Source: Verrucomicrobiota bacterium (GTDB lineage: Bacteria; Verrucomicrobiota; Verrucomicrobiia; Limisphaerales; J093). Taken from it: DNA of 64,000 nucleotides. A model generated the notes under the pieces. That model was not told where the DNA came from and did no database searches. It was given only the letters and a program-made list of their open reading frames with translations. Shown here in pieces: positions 1-9,365 of this stretch. Each line of letters begins with the position of its first letter. Position 1 is the stretch's first letter. A program made the translations under genes and the position numbers. Location: NCBI GenBank assembly GCA_027493615.1, contig JAOSKK010000006.1:80375-144374 (forward strand), written 5' to 3'.

Positions 1-612
1 CCGGCTGGGGCCGGCGCACGGACGGATTCGGCGGGCCGTGGTCATCGGCCCTTCGCACTACGAGGAATTCGACGGGATGGTCACCAGCGGGATGGAGGCT
101 TTCGCCACGCCGCTGGGGGTCGTGCCGGTGGATCGGGCGGCGCGGGAGGACGTCCTCGGGTTGCCGCAGGTCAGCGTGTACGAACCCGCCCATCAACCGG
201 AGCACTGCCTCGAGGTGGAGCTGCCCTTTCTGCAAACGGTGTTGGATGAGTTCACGCTGGTGCCGCTGCTGGTGGGGCGGGCGGGCGCGGCGGAGGTTGC
301 GGAGGTTCTGGACCGGCTGTGGGGGGCGCGGAGACGTGTGTGGTGGTGAGCTCCGACCTGAGCCACTACCTCGAGTACGGGATGGCCCAGCGTCGGGACC
401 AAGCCACGGCGGAAGCCATCGTGGGGCTGCAGGGAGAACGACTGGATGGGCAGTGCGCCTGTGGGCATCGGGCCATTGCGGGTTTGCTGAAGGTGGCGCG
501 CGCCCGGGGGCTCCGCGGCGAGACGCTGCAATTGAGCAACTCGGCGGACGCGGGCGGGAGCCGGGACCGGGTGGTGGGTTACGGCGCATTTGCGTTCGGC
601 GAACTCGCGTGA
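1..612 (+). CDS. Memo-like protein (AmmeMemoRadiSam system protein B), 5' partial, frameshifted
   Basis: The reading frame is open to the left edge, so the gene begins before the window. The N-terminal part reads VIGPSHYEEFDGM and the C-terminal part contains VSSDLSHYLEYG; both match the His-containing motifs of the Memo family. These proteins have a fold related to extradiol dioxygenases and often sit near AMMECR1 and radical-SAM genes; their chemistry is unsettled. The two halves lie in different frames, joined near 318-324 at a run of six G. The stop is at 610-612. The family call is fairly safe, the function is not. Confidence 0.7.
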
Positions 613-733
613 GTTGCCGGGGTAGAGCGGTGCGAGGCGGCGGCATCTGTCCTCCCGCCAGCCACCTTTTTGCCTCCAACCAGATGCTCCAAGACCCCCG
701 TCATCAATCCGGAAGCGGGGGCCGGCGGGCCGC

Positions 734-1801
734 TCAGGGCTGCGTCCAGGGCGCGGTCAGTTCGTCGAGCTTCCGCCCGGCGTCGCCGCGGGCGATAACG
801 CCCTGGGCCAGGAGGCAGCCTTCGTGGATCGAACTGGCGCGGCCGGCGGCGAAGAGCGCGGCTCCGGCGTTGAGCAGAACGGCGTCGCGCTGGGGGCCTC
901 GTTCCTGGCCGGTGAGGATCCGGCGGATCTGCTGGGCGTTTTGGGCACTGTCTCCGCCGGCCAGGTCGGAGAGTGTCGCGGGCTGGAACGTGAAGTCCGC
1001 GGGACGCAGGCTGGACAGGGCGACGCCGGAACCGGTCTGGAAGGAAGCCACGCGGGTTTCACCAAGCGTGGAGAGCTCATCGAGGTACCGCGGTTCGCCG
1101 TCCTCCCAGTTTCCGGCGCGACCGCAGACCACCAGGCCGCGGCGGACCCCCAACCGCTGCAGGGCCAGCGCCAGCGGTTCACACCATTCGGGCGAGGGGA
1201 CGCCCAGGAGTTGAAAGGTCGGCCGCGCGGGATTCAGCAGCGGTCCCAGGAAGTTGAAGATGGTGCGTCGCCCTCGTTCCGCGCAGAGCGCCCGGGCCGG
1301 GGCGATGGTCCGAAACGCCGGGTGGTACCGCGGAGCGAACAGGAAGGTGAAGCCCCGCGCGCGCAGGCGGGCCGACGACTCCTCGGGTTCGCATTCGGTC
1401 GGTACGCCGAGGGCCTGGAGGACGTCGGCACTCCCGCACTGCGAGGTGATGGCGCGGTTACCGTGCTTGGCCACATACACGCCGGCCGCGGCGGCCACGA
1501 GGGCGGCGGCGGTCGAGAGGTTGAGGGTGCCGGCGCGGTCGCCTCCGGTGCCAACCACGTCCAGCAAGCCCGCCTTGCGCACGGGTTCCGGGACAGCCAA
1601 CCCCACGGCCTTTGCCCGCAGCTCGGCGGCAAAGGCCGAAATCTCACCAGGCGTCTCGCCTTTGCGCGCCAAGGCCTCAAGGAAGTCGGCCTTGTCGGCG
1701 ACGGACACGGTCTCATCGATCAGCGCCCGCACGGCGCTGGCTACCTGGTCGCGGCTGAGTTGGTCGCCCCGCGTGGCGAACACCGTTAGTTCGGAAAGCA
1801 T
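734..1801 (-). CDS. trpD: Anthranilate phosphoribosyltransferase
   Basis: Transfers the phosphoribosyl group of PRPP to anthranilate, the second step of tryptophan synthesis, in the cytoplasm. The 355-residue length is normal. The diagnostic PRPP-site motif GTGGD is at residues 84-88, KHGNR at 112-116 is followed by a GSADVLQALG segment, and GPLLNPARP comes later, so catalytic and substrate loops are intact. ATG start at 1801. No other trp gene is in the window; the downstream neighbour on the same strand belongs to amino-sugar metabolism, so it seems to be transcribed alone. Confidence 0.93.
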   Translation of the reverse strand: MLSELTVFATRGDQLSRDQVASAVRALIDETVSVADKADFLEALARKGETPGEISAFAAELRAKAVGLAVPEPVRKAGLLDVVGTGGDRAGTLNLSTAAALVAAAAGVYVAKHGNRAITSQCGSADVLQALGVPTECEPEESSARLRARGFTFLFAPRYHPAFRTIAPARALCAERGRRTIFNFLGPLLNPARPTFQLLGVPSPEWCEPLALALQRLGVRRGLVVCGRAGNWEDGEPRYLDELSTLGETRVASFQTGSGVALSSLRPADFTFQPATLSDLAGGDSAQNAQQIRRILTGQERGPQRDAVLLNAGAALFAAGRASSIHEGCLLAQGVIARGDAGRKLDELTAPWTQP

Positions 1802-2121
1802 GGGTCGTCAGACGCCCGCGACGCCGCACTTCCCGGCCGCCGCTCCGCTTGACCCGCCCACTCTCGCCAGCCCTCGCGGCTGCGACAAGTCACATCTCGA
1901 CCTTTCGCCTTTCGCCTCCGATGCGGCCCGCGGAACGTCCGGCGTGTGTGCGCTTGATTGCGACTTGGGGCGAAGGGCGTGGAGGAACGAAAAGCGCCGC
2001 TGGAAGTCGGCGCACGCCAAACGCGTTGCGCTTGCCGTGCGGCGCGGGGAACGCGGCGAGTGCGGAACTCGGCGGCTTCCAGCGGGGCTGCGGGACTCGG
2101 CCCTCCCCCTCCCCGTCCCCC
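1802..2121. repeat. Spacer with dispersed-repeat sequence
   Basis: About 320 bases between trpD and the true end of the nagB-like gene. The frame running through it is an artefact of the nagB frameshift. It contains AAGCGCCGCTGGAAG near 1990, which recurs in inverted form near 17846-17860, and a second copy of the GGCTTCCAGCGG core near 2070. I see no gene in it. Confidence 0.4.
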
Positions 2122-2827
2122 TCACCCGCCCGCGCAAGCCGTGTCGCAGAGCATCGTGACCCGCGGATGCAGCCACAGGAAGGTGGCCGGAAACCGGGGC
2201 GTCACGTTCCCCTTGCAGCAGACGCCCGACCGCCGCGCGCTTGTGCGATCCGCTCACCAGCAGAAGGATTTCGCGTGACGCCAACAGGTCGGCCAATCCC
2301 AGGGTGAGACCGAACGTGGGGCGGCGACGCGCGCTGGTGAGCATCCCGTGGGTGAGCGAGGCGCGGGAGAGGGTGGCGACGTGGGCCAAAGGTCGCAGCG
2401 CGGCGGCGGGTTCGTTGAAGCCGAGGTGGCCGTTGACGCCGAGCCCGAGCACGGCGACGTCCACCGGCCCGTTCCGGGCCAGCCACTGCCGGACACGCCG
2501 GCACTCGGCCTCGGGGTCCGGCGGCTGGCTGCGGAAACCGAGCAGCTTGCCCCGTCGGCGCAGCGGGCGCTGGAGCACGCGCTGGAAATACGATTCGCAG
2601 GTGGCCGGGTCGTCGGGATCCAGGCCGCCCCATTCATCGAGTTTGAGCAGGCGAGCCCGACGCAGGGTGGCGGGCGAACGCGCGAGCCGCTCGTAGGTGC
2701 GTGTTGGGGTGCTTCCCGAGGCCAGGCAAAGCAGCGCCTCGGGCCGGGCCTTGAGTCGGACCGTGAGCCAATCGGCGGCGGCCCGGCTGAGGGTTTCGTG
2801 ATCCGGGAAGATGATGGGTTTCAACAT
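2122..2827 (-). CDS. nagB: Glucosamine-6-phosphate deaminase family protein, frameshifted near the 3' end
   Basis: Predicted to convert glucosamine-6-phosphate to fructose-6-phosphate and ammonia. Visible motifs: LASGSTP (residues 35-41, phosphate loop), LDEWGGLD (63-70) and GLGVNGHLGFNEP (128-140), the last typical of the deaminase rather than 6-phosphogluconolactonase. The frame breaks near 2197 at CCGGGG. In the shifted frame the expected C-terminal FPATFLWLHPRVT and LCDTACA appear and end at a stop at 2122-2124, giving about 234 residues, close to the family length. The longer unbroken frame running to 1808 is therefore spurious. Confidence 0.8.
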
Positions 2828-2891
2828 CGCTGCATCACTTCATGGCTTCAGCGGCGAGTTGAGCGGGCGGGCGCGGAAGCGGCCGCGACGG

Positions 2892-3818
2892 TTACTTGCC
2901 CTGACGAAACGCGCCCGTCGTGCGGGTGCGGATGGCATACAGGCCCTTGCTGGCGGTGATGAAGAGGGTTTTGCGGTCCTTGCCGCCGAAGCAGACGTTG
3001 GCGGTCCAGCTCTCGGGGACCGGGATGTGGTCGATCTGCCGGCCGGTCTTGTCGAAGACGGTCACGCCTTTGCCCGTGAGATAGAGGTTCTCCTCGGCAT
3101 CAAGCGTCATCCCGTCCGAGCCGAGTTCGCAGTGGAGGGTGCGGTCGGCCAGCGCACCGTCCGACTGGATGGTGAAGCGGTAGGTCTTGCGGTCGCGGAT
3201 GTCGGCCACGTAAAGGCGACGGCCGTCCGGGGTCCCGACGATGCCGTTGGGCTGGACGAGGGAATCGGCGACGCGGGTGAGGGTCTGGCGGTCCGGCGAC
3301 AGGCGGTAAACGTGCTGGCCGTCCTGCGGCATCTGGTCGTGGGTCCACCAGGGGCGCTTGTAGAAGGGATCGGTGAAGTAGAGCGCGCCGTCGGGATGAC
3401 ACCAAACGTCGTTGGGCCCGTTCAGGGCCTTGCCGCGGTACTCGCGGACCAGGACTTCCTTCGTGACCACACCTCCGGTGTCCATACAGGCGGCGGGGAT
3501 CAGCCAGAGTTCGGTCTTTTCGTCGGCGCAGACGAGCAGGTTGCCGTGGGCATCGAAGCACATGCCGTTGGCGCGTCCGGCGGGTTGAGCGAACGTGCTG
3601 AGCTTGCCCTCGACGCTCCACTTGAGGATCCGGTCGTTGGGCTGGTCGGTGAAGTAGACGTTGCCCGCCGCGTCGGCCGTCGGGCCCTCCGTGAACTGGA
3701 AGTCGCCGGCGAGCTTCTCGAGTTGTGCGTCAGGCGCGACGACGCGTTCGGCGGCCGTCGCCGGGATCAGGGCACCCAGGGCGAGCATCATGGTGACAGG
3801 GAGCAGTCGGGCAGTCAT
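2892..3818 (-). CDS. SMP-30/gluconolactonase-like exported beta-propeller
   Basis: A protein of about 308 residues with a clear signal peptide (MTARLLPVTMMLALGALIPA) and the six-bladed propeller pattern of the SMP-30/gluconolactonase/LRE family: FTEGPTADAAGNVYFTD near the start, NGPNDVWCHPDGALYFTDP in the middle (the metal-binding Asn/Asp pair), and QPNGIVGTPDGRRLYVAD later. Such proteins hydrolyse sugar lactones, here probably in the periplasm. I chose the ATG at 3818 because the signal peptide begins there; an upstream in-frame ATG at 3863 would add 15 unlikely residues. Confidence 0.82.
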   Translation of the reverse strand: MTARLLPVTMMLALGALIPATAAERVVAPDAQLEKLAGDFQFTEGPTADAAGNVYFTDQPNDRILKWSVEGKLSTFAQPAGRANGMCFDAHGNLLVCADEKTELWLIPAACMDTGGVVTKEVLVREYRGKALNGPNDVWCHPDGALYFTDPFYKRPWWTHDQMPQDGQHVYRLSPDRQTLTRVADSLVQPNGIVGTPDGRRLYVADIRDRKTYRFTIQSDGALADRTLHCELGSDGMTLDAEENLYLTGKGVTVFDKTGRQIDHIPVPESWTANVCFGGKDRKTLFITASKGLYAIRTRTTGAFRQGK

Positions 3819-3863
3819 AGGAGCGGGAGTCTGCCGTCCACGTTGACCGGCGTAAAGCCGCAC

Positions 3864-4066
3864 TTCGACATGCGGCGCTTTCCCTTCGAGGCCGGGGTCG
3901 TTGGGGCGGAGATGCCTCTGACCCGGATCATGCGGCAGGCACCGGCGTCAGGAGGCGTCGTGGGCCCGGGCCATTCGTCCTTGTCTCCTCACGTCGGCGC
4001 CTGCAATCGGTTGCGGTTTCGTGTGGAGTCTTCAGGCAGTGCAGTCTGGAAGCCCACACTCCAGGT
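3864..4066. repeat. Spacer carrying two dispersed-repeat fragments
   Basis: Contains CTCCTCACGTCGGCGCCTGC at 3985-4004, a single arm of the palindromic family seen complete at 55955-56018 and singly at 15241-15261. It also has GGAAGCCCACACTCCAGG near 4048, akin to pieces near 14566, 18000 and 24790. No gene seen. Confidence 0.55.
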
Positions 4067-6412
4067 TCAGGGACGGAGCTCGTGGTAGCGGTCGATCGCC
4101 GGGTGGCGGAGGGCCCTGCGCCCGCCGTCGGGCCAGCGCACTTCGACTTCCTCCACAGCGTTCGCGGCGCCCAGGCCGAAGTGCAGGGTGCTGGAATGCT
4201 GGCTGCGATGAGAGTCGCCTGTGACCACCTGTCGCACGGCGCGCTGCGATCCCCAACGAACCCGCACTTGCGTCCCGATCGCACTTCGCCCGGGCCGGCC
4301 AGCAGGGAATCGGAACCCGATCCAATGGCCGGTGTCGGGCAAAGCGTTCTGGTAGATCCGCAGGGTCTGCCGCACTTCGGGCCAGCGCTCGTAGGTGGTC
4401 ACGATCAGGTCCTGCCGTCCATCGCCGTCGAGGTCTTCGGCCACGACATTGCGCGAGTCTTCCTCGAGGGCAAGCCCCAGGAGGTGGGCGACTTCGAGGA
4501 AGGACGCGGCCTGCAGGTTGAGGTAGAGGCGGTTCTTTTCCCAGCCGCCGTACGACCAGCCCTGGCCGCGGGTGCGGGCGTGTTTGGCGGTGAAGTAGAG
4601 GGTCGCGGTATGGTCGTCCACCGTCTCGTCCACGTAGAGGTCGTGCAACCAGAACTCTGGCTCGTACTCGCGGACCCACTGCTGCGTGTCGTGGCCTGTG
4701 GCGATGTACACGTCCGGGAACCCATCGTTGTCGATGTCCGGAGCACTCGCCCCCCAAGACCAGCCTGAACGTGCCAGGGTCTCGTTCAGCGCGGTCTGCA
4801 CGAAACCGCCGTTGGGCTGTGCAAGGTAAAGCCGGTTCCCGTAGGCCATGCGGGCGCGCATCGTCCAGTCCTCGTTCGAGTCCGGCCGCGTCAGCCCGAG
4901 ATGCTCCAGGCGGTCGGCGGCCGGGGAGTTCATGCCGATCATCAGGAGGTCCAGATGACCGTCGGCGTTGAAGTCGGCGAAGACGTGGGCCATGCCGAAG
5001 GCACGGGACTCGGCCACCCAATCCCGGGTGACTTCGGCGAACCGGCCGTCGCCGAGATTGCGATAGAGCTCGAGGCCGCGGAAATCGCTCACCACGACAA
5101 GGTCGACGCGACCGTCGTCGTCGAGGTCGGCAAGCGACGCGCTGTAGGTGCGGCGGCGGCGGTTGGGCTCGAGGCCGGCGGCGACCGTCACATCTTGGAA
5201 GCCGGCAGCGCCGTCGTTGCGGAGCAGGTAGGCGGGGAACCCGTCGTTTGCGTCGTAATAGAATGGCCGCAGCACCTGGCCCAGGGTGGGGACGCGGTAC
5301 TGGCCCAGGAACACGTCCAGGTCGCCGTCCTGGTCGATGTCGCCGGCGGTCATGGCCATCGGGTTCTGCAGGGGCGTGGACGGTCGCCACACCACCTGCT
5401 CCGGGAGGTCAAAGCGGCCCTGAGGCGGGGTGCCGCGGTAGAGCACGACGCCATCTGCCCGTGCGACGAGCAGGTCGGCGGTGCCGTCCCCATCGAAGTC
5501 CGCAACAAGCGCGGTGAAGAGGATTCCGGGCGGGAAGCGACAGAGCGGTTCGGGGGCGAAGGTGCCGTCGGGCGCGCGCCGGTAGAGCTGGTTGACGGAC
5601 GGCAACAGCACCTCTGCAAACCCGTCATTGTCGAGGTCATGCACCAACACGGGGTCGATGGAGAAGAGGCGGACCGGTGGCTCGATCACGGCGTTGAGCA
5701 CCGGCTTGAATCCCGGCTCGCCCGGCCGGGTGGTCAGGGTCAGGCCGCGGGCGTCCACGCGTCCGATGGTGGCCAGGTGCTCGCCGCGCGGTGGCTCGAG
5801 CCAGTCCACGGTGAGGTCTCCGGCCAGGGCAGCGCGTTCCGGCCGGGTCACGTGGGTAAGATGGGCGGTGACGTGGAACACGCTCTGGCGCGGTTGCCCG
5901 GCGGGGTCGGTCTCGAAGCGGTTGTGGCGGAACTCGGCCTGCTCCAGTTGCCAGCCCGCTTGTTCGAGCGCGCGGACCCAGCGTCGCCACGCGTCCGGAT
6001 CCAGCACCGGTCCGGTCCCGGACGCACGGCGTTGTTCCATTGCGTGGGGGAAAAATCCGCGGTTCTCCCATTGGCCGAGGACGAGTTGGCCGGGGGAAAA
6101 GGCGGCGAGGACCTGGAGTTTGTTGGTAGCGCGGTTGAGGGCGTCCCACAGGGCCTCGAGGGTCCGTCCGCAATCCTGGGCGAGGAGCTCCTTGGCCCAG
6201 GCGGTTTCGGCCACGTGCCGTTCGCGGGCCTCGAGCCACCTGGCTTTGGCCATCAGGCTGTGGCGGCGGGCATCGGCTCGCGGGTCCGTGGGGCTGACCG
6301 CCGGGTTCCCGCGGTCGCCGCGGAGCCAGAGCAGGAGGACGGCCCCGGCGAGGGCGGCCAGTAGGACGGTGCCGAGCGCTTGCTGGACCCGGCGGTTCAT
6401 GGGGGCGAGCAA
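4067..6412 (-). CDS. FG-GAP/VCBS repeat protein with C-terminal ASPIC/UnbV domain
   Basis: A 781-residue envelope protein. An N-terminal hydrophobic segment (about residues 10-29) acts as signal or anchor. At least seven calcium-type FG-GAP motifs follow, such as DLDNDGFAEVLLP, DFDGDGTADLLV, DIDQDGDLDVFLG, DLDDDGRVDLVVV, DFNADGHLDLLMI, DIDNDGFPDVYIA and DLDGDGRQDLIV, suggesting a beta-propeller. The last ~85 residues (IGTQVRVRWGSQ to VEVRWPDGGRR) match the ASPIC/UnbV domain of the CRTAC1-like family common in Verrucomicrobiota and Planctomycetota. The ligand is unknown. The gene is intact and stands alone. Confidence 0.9.
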   Translation of the reverse strand: MLAPMNRRVQQALGTVLLAALAGAVLLLWLRGDRGNPAVSPTDPRADARRHSLMAKARWLEARERHVAETAWAKELLAQDCGRTLEALWDALNRATNKLQVLAAFSPGQLVLGQWENRGFFPHAMEQRRASGTGPVLDPDAWRRWVRALEQAGWQLEQAEFRHNRFETDPAGQPRQSVFHVTAHLTHVTRPERAALAGDLTVDWLEPPRGEHLATIGRVDARGLTLTTRPGEPGFKPVLNAVIEPPVRLFSIDPVLVHDLDNDGFAEVLLPSVNQLYRRAPDGTFAPEPLCRFPPGILFTALVADFDGDGTADLLVARADGVVLYRGTPPQGRFDLPEQVVWRPSTPLQNPMAMTAGDIDQDGDLDVFLGQYRVPTLGQVLRPFYYDANDGFPAYLLRNDGAAGFQDVTVAAGLEPNRRRRTYSASLADLDDDGRVDLVVVSDFRGLELYRNLGDGRFAEVTRDWVAESRAFGMAHVFADFNADGHLDLLMIGMNSPAADRLEHLGLTRPDSNEDWTMRARMAYGNRLYLAQPNGGFVQTALNETLARSGWSWGASAPDIDNDGFPDVYIATGHDTQQWVREYEPEFWLHDLYVDETVDDHTATLYFTAKHARTRGQGWSYGGWEKNRLYLNLQAASFLEVAHLLGLALEEDSRNVVAEDLDGDGRQDLIVTTYERWPEVRQTLRIYQNALPDTGHWIGFRFPAGRPGRSAIGTQVRVRWGSQRAVRQVVTGDSHRSQHSSTLHFGLGAANAVEEVEVRWPDGGRRALRHPAIDRYHELRP

Positions 6413-6568
6413 ACCCGATCCTCCCCGGGGTCAGTCAATCGTATTGTGCTCTTTCGCGCGGGATCGTCGCGCTCCCTGCACGCCCGGACCCCCGGCTTCG
6501 GGCGATGGGCGCGAAATCGGCGTTGTAACCCGGGCGCGGGATGCGCTGTCATTTCTCGCAGTGCATTG

Positions 6569-7171
6569 GTGACAGTGGCTGACATCCCCGAGACCGCGTG
6601 GGACGAGTCGAGCTGCCTGGCCCGCGTGCGGAACGGCGATGAGGACGCCGCGCGCGAGCTGGTGCGGCAATTTCACCCTTTGGTGCTGCGGCTGGTCCGT
6701 TCGCACCTGCCGCGGCGCACCAGCGAAGAAGAACTCGTGCAGGTCGTGTTCGTGAAAGTGTTCAGCAAGCTGGAACAGTACTCCGGGCGGGCGCCGCTCG
6801 CGCACTGGGTGTCCCGGATCGCGGTGAACACCTGCCGCAACCGGCTCGATCATGAGCGGGTGCGGCCGGAGCTACGGTGGGCGGACCTGACCGAGGAACA
6901 GGAGCGGGTGGTGCAGAACCTGGCGGCGACGACCGAGGAGTTGCCGGACTCGCAGCGGGCGACGGCGCGCGAACTGGTCGAGGAACTGCTGGCCACGCTG
7001 TCGCCGGCGGACCGCCTGGTGGTGACGCTCCTGCACCTCGAGGAGCAGAGTGTGGCGGAGGTGGCGCGGGCGACCGGCTGGAGTGCGGTGGCGGTGCGGG
7101 TGCGTGCCTTTCGAGCGCGTCAGAGATTGAAGCGGGCCCTGGACCGCTTGCTGCAGGAGGAACCACGATGA
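6569..7171 (+). CDS. ECF-type RNA polymerase sigma factor
   Basis: About 200 residues. Region 2 is visible as FHPLVLRLVRSHLPRR..EEELVQVVFVKVF and region 4 as LSPADRLVVTLLHLEEQSV followed by the helix-turn-helix VAEVARATGWSAVAVRVRAFRARQRL. The longer open frame from 6380 adds residues unlike any sigma factor, so I place the start at GTG 6569 (GTG 6575 is equally possible). The stop overlaps the next start as ATGA (7168-7171), indicating translational coupling with two small membrane proteins that may sense or restrain the sigma factor. Confidence 0.88.
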   Translation: MTVADIPETAWDESSCLARVRNGDEDAARELVRQFHPLVLRLVRSHLPRRTSEEELVQVVFVKVFSKLEQYSGRAPLAHWVSRIAVNTCRNRLDHERVRPELRWADLTEEQERVVQNLAATTEELPDSQRATARELVEELLATLSPADRLVVTLLHLEEQSVAEVARATGWSAVAVRVRAFRARQRLKRALDRLLQEEPR

Positions 7172-7473
7172 AATCTTCCGATCCTTTGGCGCGGCTCCTG
7201 CGTGCCGCCGCCCGCGATGCCGGTCCGGCGCCGGTTCCAGCCACGTTTGCCCTTGAAGAGCGCGTGGTGCGGGAGTGGCAGAGCGGGGCGTTCGGAGCGG
7301 CCAGCAGTCTCGAGGGGAACGGCATGCTGGCGATGTACCGCCGCGGACTGGCGTTTGCCTGCGGGTGCATGGTGCTGGCGCTGGCCATGAGTTGGTTGCA
7401 GTACCGCCGCGAGCACCAGCCTTCGCCGTGGACCGGGCCGGCCGCCGCGGTGATGCTGGTCTACTCCCGATGA
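7168..7473 (+). CDS. Small single-pass membrane protein in sigma operon
   Basis: 101 residues with a hydrophilic N-terminal half, then one hydrophobic segment (GLAFACGCMVLALAMSW) and a short tail. Start and stop both overlap neighbours by ATGA, so it is the middle gene of a tightly coupled trio. Size and position fit an anti-sigma factor or regulator, but I recognise no anti-sigma zinc motif. Function is inference from context only. Confidence 0.72.
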   Translation: MKSSDPLARLLRAAARDAGPAPVPATFALEERVVREWQSGAFGAASSLEGNGMLAMYRRGLAFACGCMVLALAMSWLQYRREHQPSPWTGPAAAVMLVYSR

Positions 7474-7865
7474 AGAACCTGACGAAAGTGCGGGCGGCGC
7501 TCTACCTGGTCGCGGTGTTCCTGGCGGGCGCGGTGGTGGGGGGTGTGGCGGTCTACGCGTGGGGGCGCCCGGCTCCTTTTCGTCCGCCGCCGCCCGTGGA
7601 GGAGATCGCCAAGGAAATCGCGGCACGCTATCAGAAGGAACTGGGGCTTTCGGAGGCGGACGTGGAGCGACTGCGACCGATCGCGGCGGAGGCCGCCCAA
7701 GCCATGGTCGAGTTGCATCACGACGTCATGCAACGGGTGATCACGCAGTTCCGACGCACGCACGAGCAGATGGCCACCTGGCTCACGCCGGAAAAGCTCG
7801 AGAAGCTCCGGGCCTTCGAGGCGCGCGAGAGCCGCAAGTTCACCGGCGAAAGCAAGGCGCCCTGA
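7470..7865 (+). CDS. Membrane-anchored Spy/CnrR-like periplasmic protein
   Basis: 131 residues: one N-terminal membrane helix (ALYLVAVFLAGAVVGGVAVYAW), a proline-rich linker, then an alpha-helical periplasmic part with LGLSEADVERLRPI and EKLEKLRAFEARESRKF. The long amphipathic helices and the His/Met-bearing segment (VELHHDVMQRVI) resemble the heavy-metal-sensor CnrR/Spy superfamily, often encoded beside ECF sigma factors. It could be the periplasmic sensor of this operon; the similarity is by pattern only. Confidence 0.68.
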   Translation: MKNLTKVRAALYLVAVFLAGAVVGGVAVYAWGRPAPFRPPPPVEEIAKEIAARYQKELGLSEADVERLRPIAAEAAQAMVELHHDVMQRVITQFRRTHEQMATWLTPEKLEKLRAFEARESRKFTGESKAP

Positions 7866-7871
7866 GCGATC

Positions 7872-7899
7872 CCGGGGCGCCGACGCCCAAAGGCCCCGG
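7872..7899. terminator. Possible hairpin between convergent genes
   Basis: CCGGGGC (7872-7878) pairs exactly with GCCCCGG (7893-7899) across a 14-base loop, between the converging sigma operon and tmk. No T-run follows on either side, so this is a weak terminator candidate. The rest of the spacer up to 7994 shows nothing I can name. Confidence 0.25.
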
Positions 7900-7994
7900 C
7901 TCATTTGAGACCGCGGCCGGTGCAGCCGCGCCGCATGAGGGCACGCGGCCGCCCTGCGTCCCTCACACGGCGTTCGCGGTGGACGCGCAACAGC

Positions 7995-8684
7995 TCACAT
8001 CGAGGTCGGCATGCCGTGAAAGGCCGTCAGCGCGGCCAGGCGTTCCCGCGAAGTGAGCTGGGACATGCGAGCCAGACGCTCGATGACGGCGCGGCTGAGG
8101 GCGAAGAGAATGTCATCGCGCAGGTCCTCGACGGGCCGGGTGCCATCCAGGCGGAGGATGTAGGGTTTCTCGAGGGCGTCGAAGATGGCGCGGGTCCGGG
8201 TCAGTTGGGCGAGGGTTTCGAATTCGTTGGCGCGGCCATCGCGGTTGCCAACGCGCGCCAGGGCCTGCTCGGGGGTGAGTTGCAGGAGGACCAGGAGGTG
8301 CGGTTCCGGGGCGAAAGCTTCATTCGCCCGCAGCAACTCGGTCGGGTCGAATCCGCGGGCTCCCTGGTAGGCGACCGTGGAGAAGTAATAGCGGTCGGTG
8401 ATGACGACCTTGCCGGCGGCGAGGCTCGGGGCGATCAACTCGCGGACGTGCTGGCGGCGATCCTCGACGAAGGCGTGCAGTTCGTCGGCGGGCGCCAGCC
8501 GGCCGTGACGCGCCGACTCGCGGAGGCGCTGGCCCCACGGACCGCTGGTGGGCTCGTGCGTGAGGACGACGTCCAGCCCGCGCGCCTGGAGAACGGCCCC
8601 CACGGCGCGCGCCTGCACGCTCTTGCCCGCGCCGTCGAGTCCTTCGATGGCGAGGAGGAATCCCTGCGGCAAGATGCCTTTCAT
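7995..8684 (-). CDS. tmk: Thymidylate kinase
   Basis: Phosphorylates dTMP to dTDP. The 229 residues contain the P-loop GLDGAGKS (15-22), the HEPTSGPWG segment, and the DR(Y/H) motif as TDRYYFSTVAYQGARG, all expected of bacterial dTMP kinase. The C-terminus is slightly longer than the E. coli enzyme. The start ATG (8682-8684) overlaps the end of ribE, which lies upstream on the same strand, so the two are probably co-transcribed. Confidence 0.92.
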   Translation of the reverse strand: MKGILPQGFLLAIEGLDGAGKSVQARAVGAVLQARGLDVVLTHEPTSGPWGQRLRESARHGRLAPADELHAFVEDRRQHVRELIAPSLAAGKVVITDRYYFSTVAYQGARGFDPTELLRANEAFAPEPHLLVLLQLTPEQALARVGNRDGRANEFETLAQLTRTRAIFDALEKPYILRLDGTRPVEDLRDDILFALSRAVIERLARMSQLTSRERLAALTAFHGMPTSM

Positions 8685-9331
8685 CGGGAGCGCCGGCGAA
8701 CCGGTCGAGGAGGGCGGACGGGGTGGAGGTCCATCCTGGCCAGCATCTGCTCAACGTACTTGCCGATCAGATCCGCTTCGAGGTTGACGGCGTCGCCGAC
8801 GTTTCGCTCGCGCAAGGCGGTGACCTCCCACGTGTGCGGGATGATCCAGATGCGGAAGCCCTGGGGGAGCGTTTCGGCGACGGTGAGGCTGATGCCGTCC
8901 ACGGCGATGGAGCCCTTGAACACGACGTAACGCATGACCTCGGGAGGGGCGTCGATGTCGAGGACCCAGTCGGTGCCGGACCGTTCCCATCGGCGGATGC
9001 GCCCCACGCCATCGATGTGGCCGGTGACGAAGTGTCCGCCGAGACGGCTGTCGGCGCGCAGGGAACGTTCGAGGTTGACCAGGGAACCGGGCTGGACGAA
9101 CTGGAGGTTCGTGCGCTGCCAGGTTTCCTGCAGCAGATCGAACCGGACCTGCTTGTGCGAAGTGCGGCCGGTGACCTGGACGGCCGTCAGGCAGCAGCCG
9201 TTGACCGCGAGGCTGTCGCCGACCTTGAGGCCCTGGGCGCACAGGCGCGGGCGGACGGTGAGTTCGATGGCGCTGCGAGTCGGGCGTATCCGCTCGACCA
9301 CGCCGGTTTCTTCCACGATGCCGGTGAACAT
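8681..9331 (-). CDS. ribE: Riboflavin synthase alpha chain
   Basis: Makes riboflavin by dismutation of two 6,7-dimethyl-8-ribityllumazine molecules. The 216-residue protein starts with the canonical MFTGIVEETGVV and carries two lumazine-binding repeats, with the family motifs VNGCCLTAV in the first and GHFVTGHIDGVG and VDGISLTVAE in the second. The start at 9331 is fixed by the family N-terminus; the frame open further upstream is frameshifted ribD. Downstream of ribD and upstream of tmk on the same strand. Confidence 0.92.
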   Translation of the reverse strand: MFTGIVEETGVVERIRPTRSAIELTVRPRLCAQGLKVGDSLAVNGCCLTAVQVTGRTSHKQVRFDLLQETWQRTNLQFVQPGSLVNLERSLRADSRLGGHFVTGHIDGVGRIRRWERSGTDWVLDIDAPPEVMRYVVFKGSIAVDGISLTVAETLPQGFRIWIIPHTWEVTALRERNVGDAVNLEADLIGKYVEQMLARMDLHPVRPPRPVRRRSR

Positions 9332-9365
9332 GTCGCGCGGAGTGTCCGGCGGAGGCGGCCGCGAT

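Noticed and set aside
1808..2121. C-terminal extension of the nagB-like protein
   Set aside because: The expected family C-terminus appears in another frame and stops at 2122; the longer frame is an indel artefact through repeat DNA.
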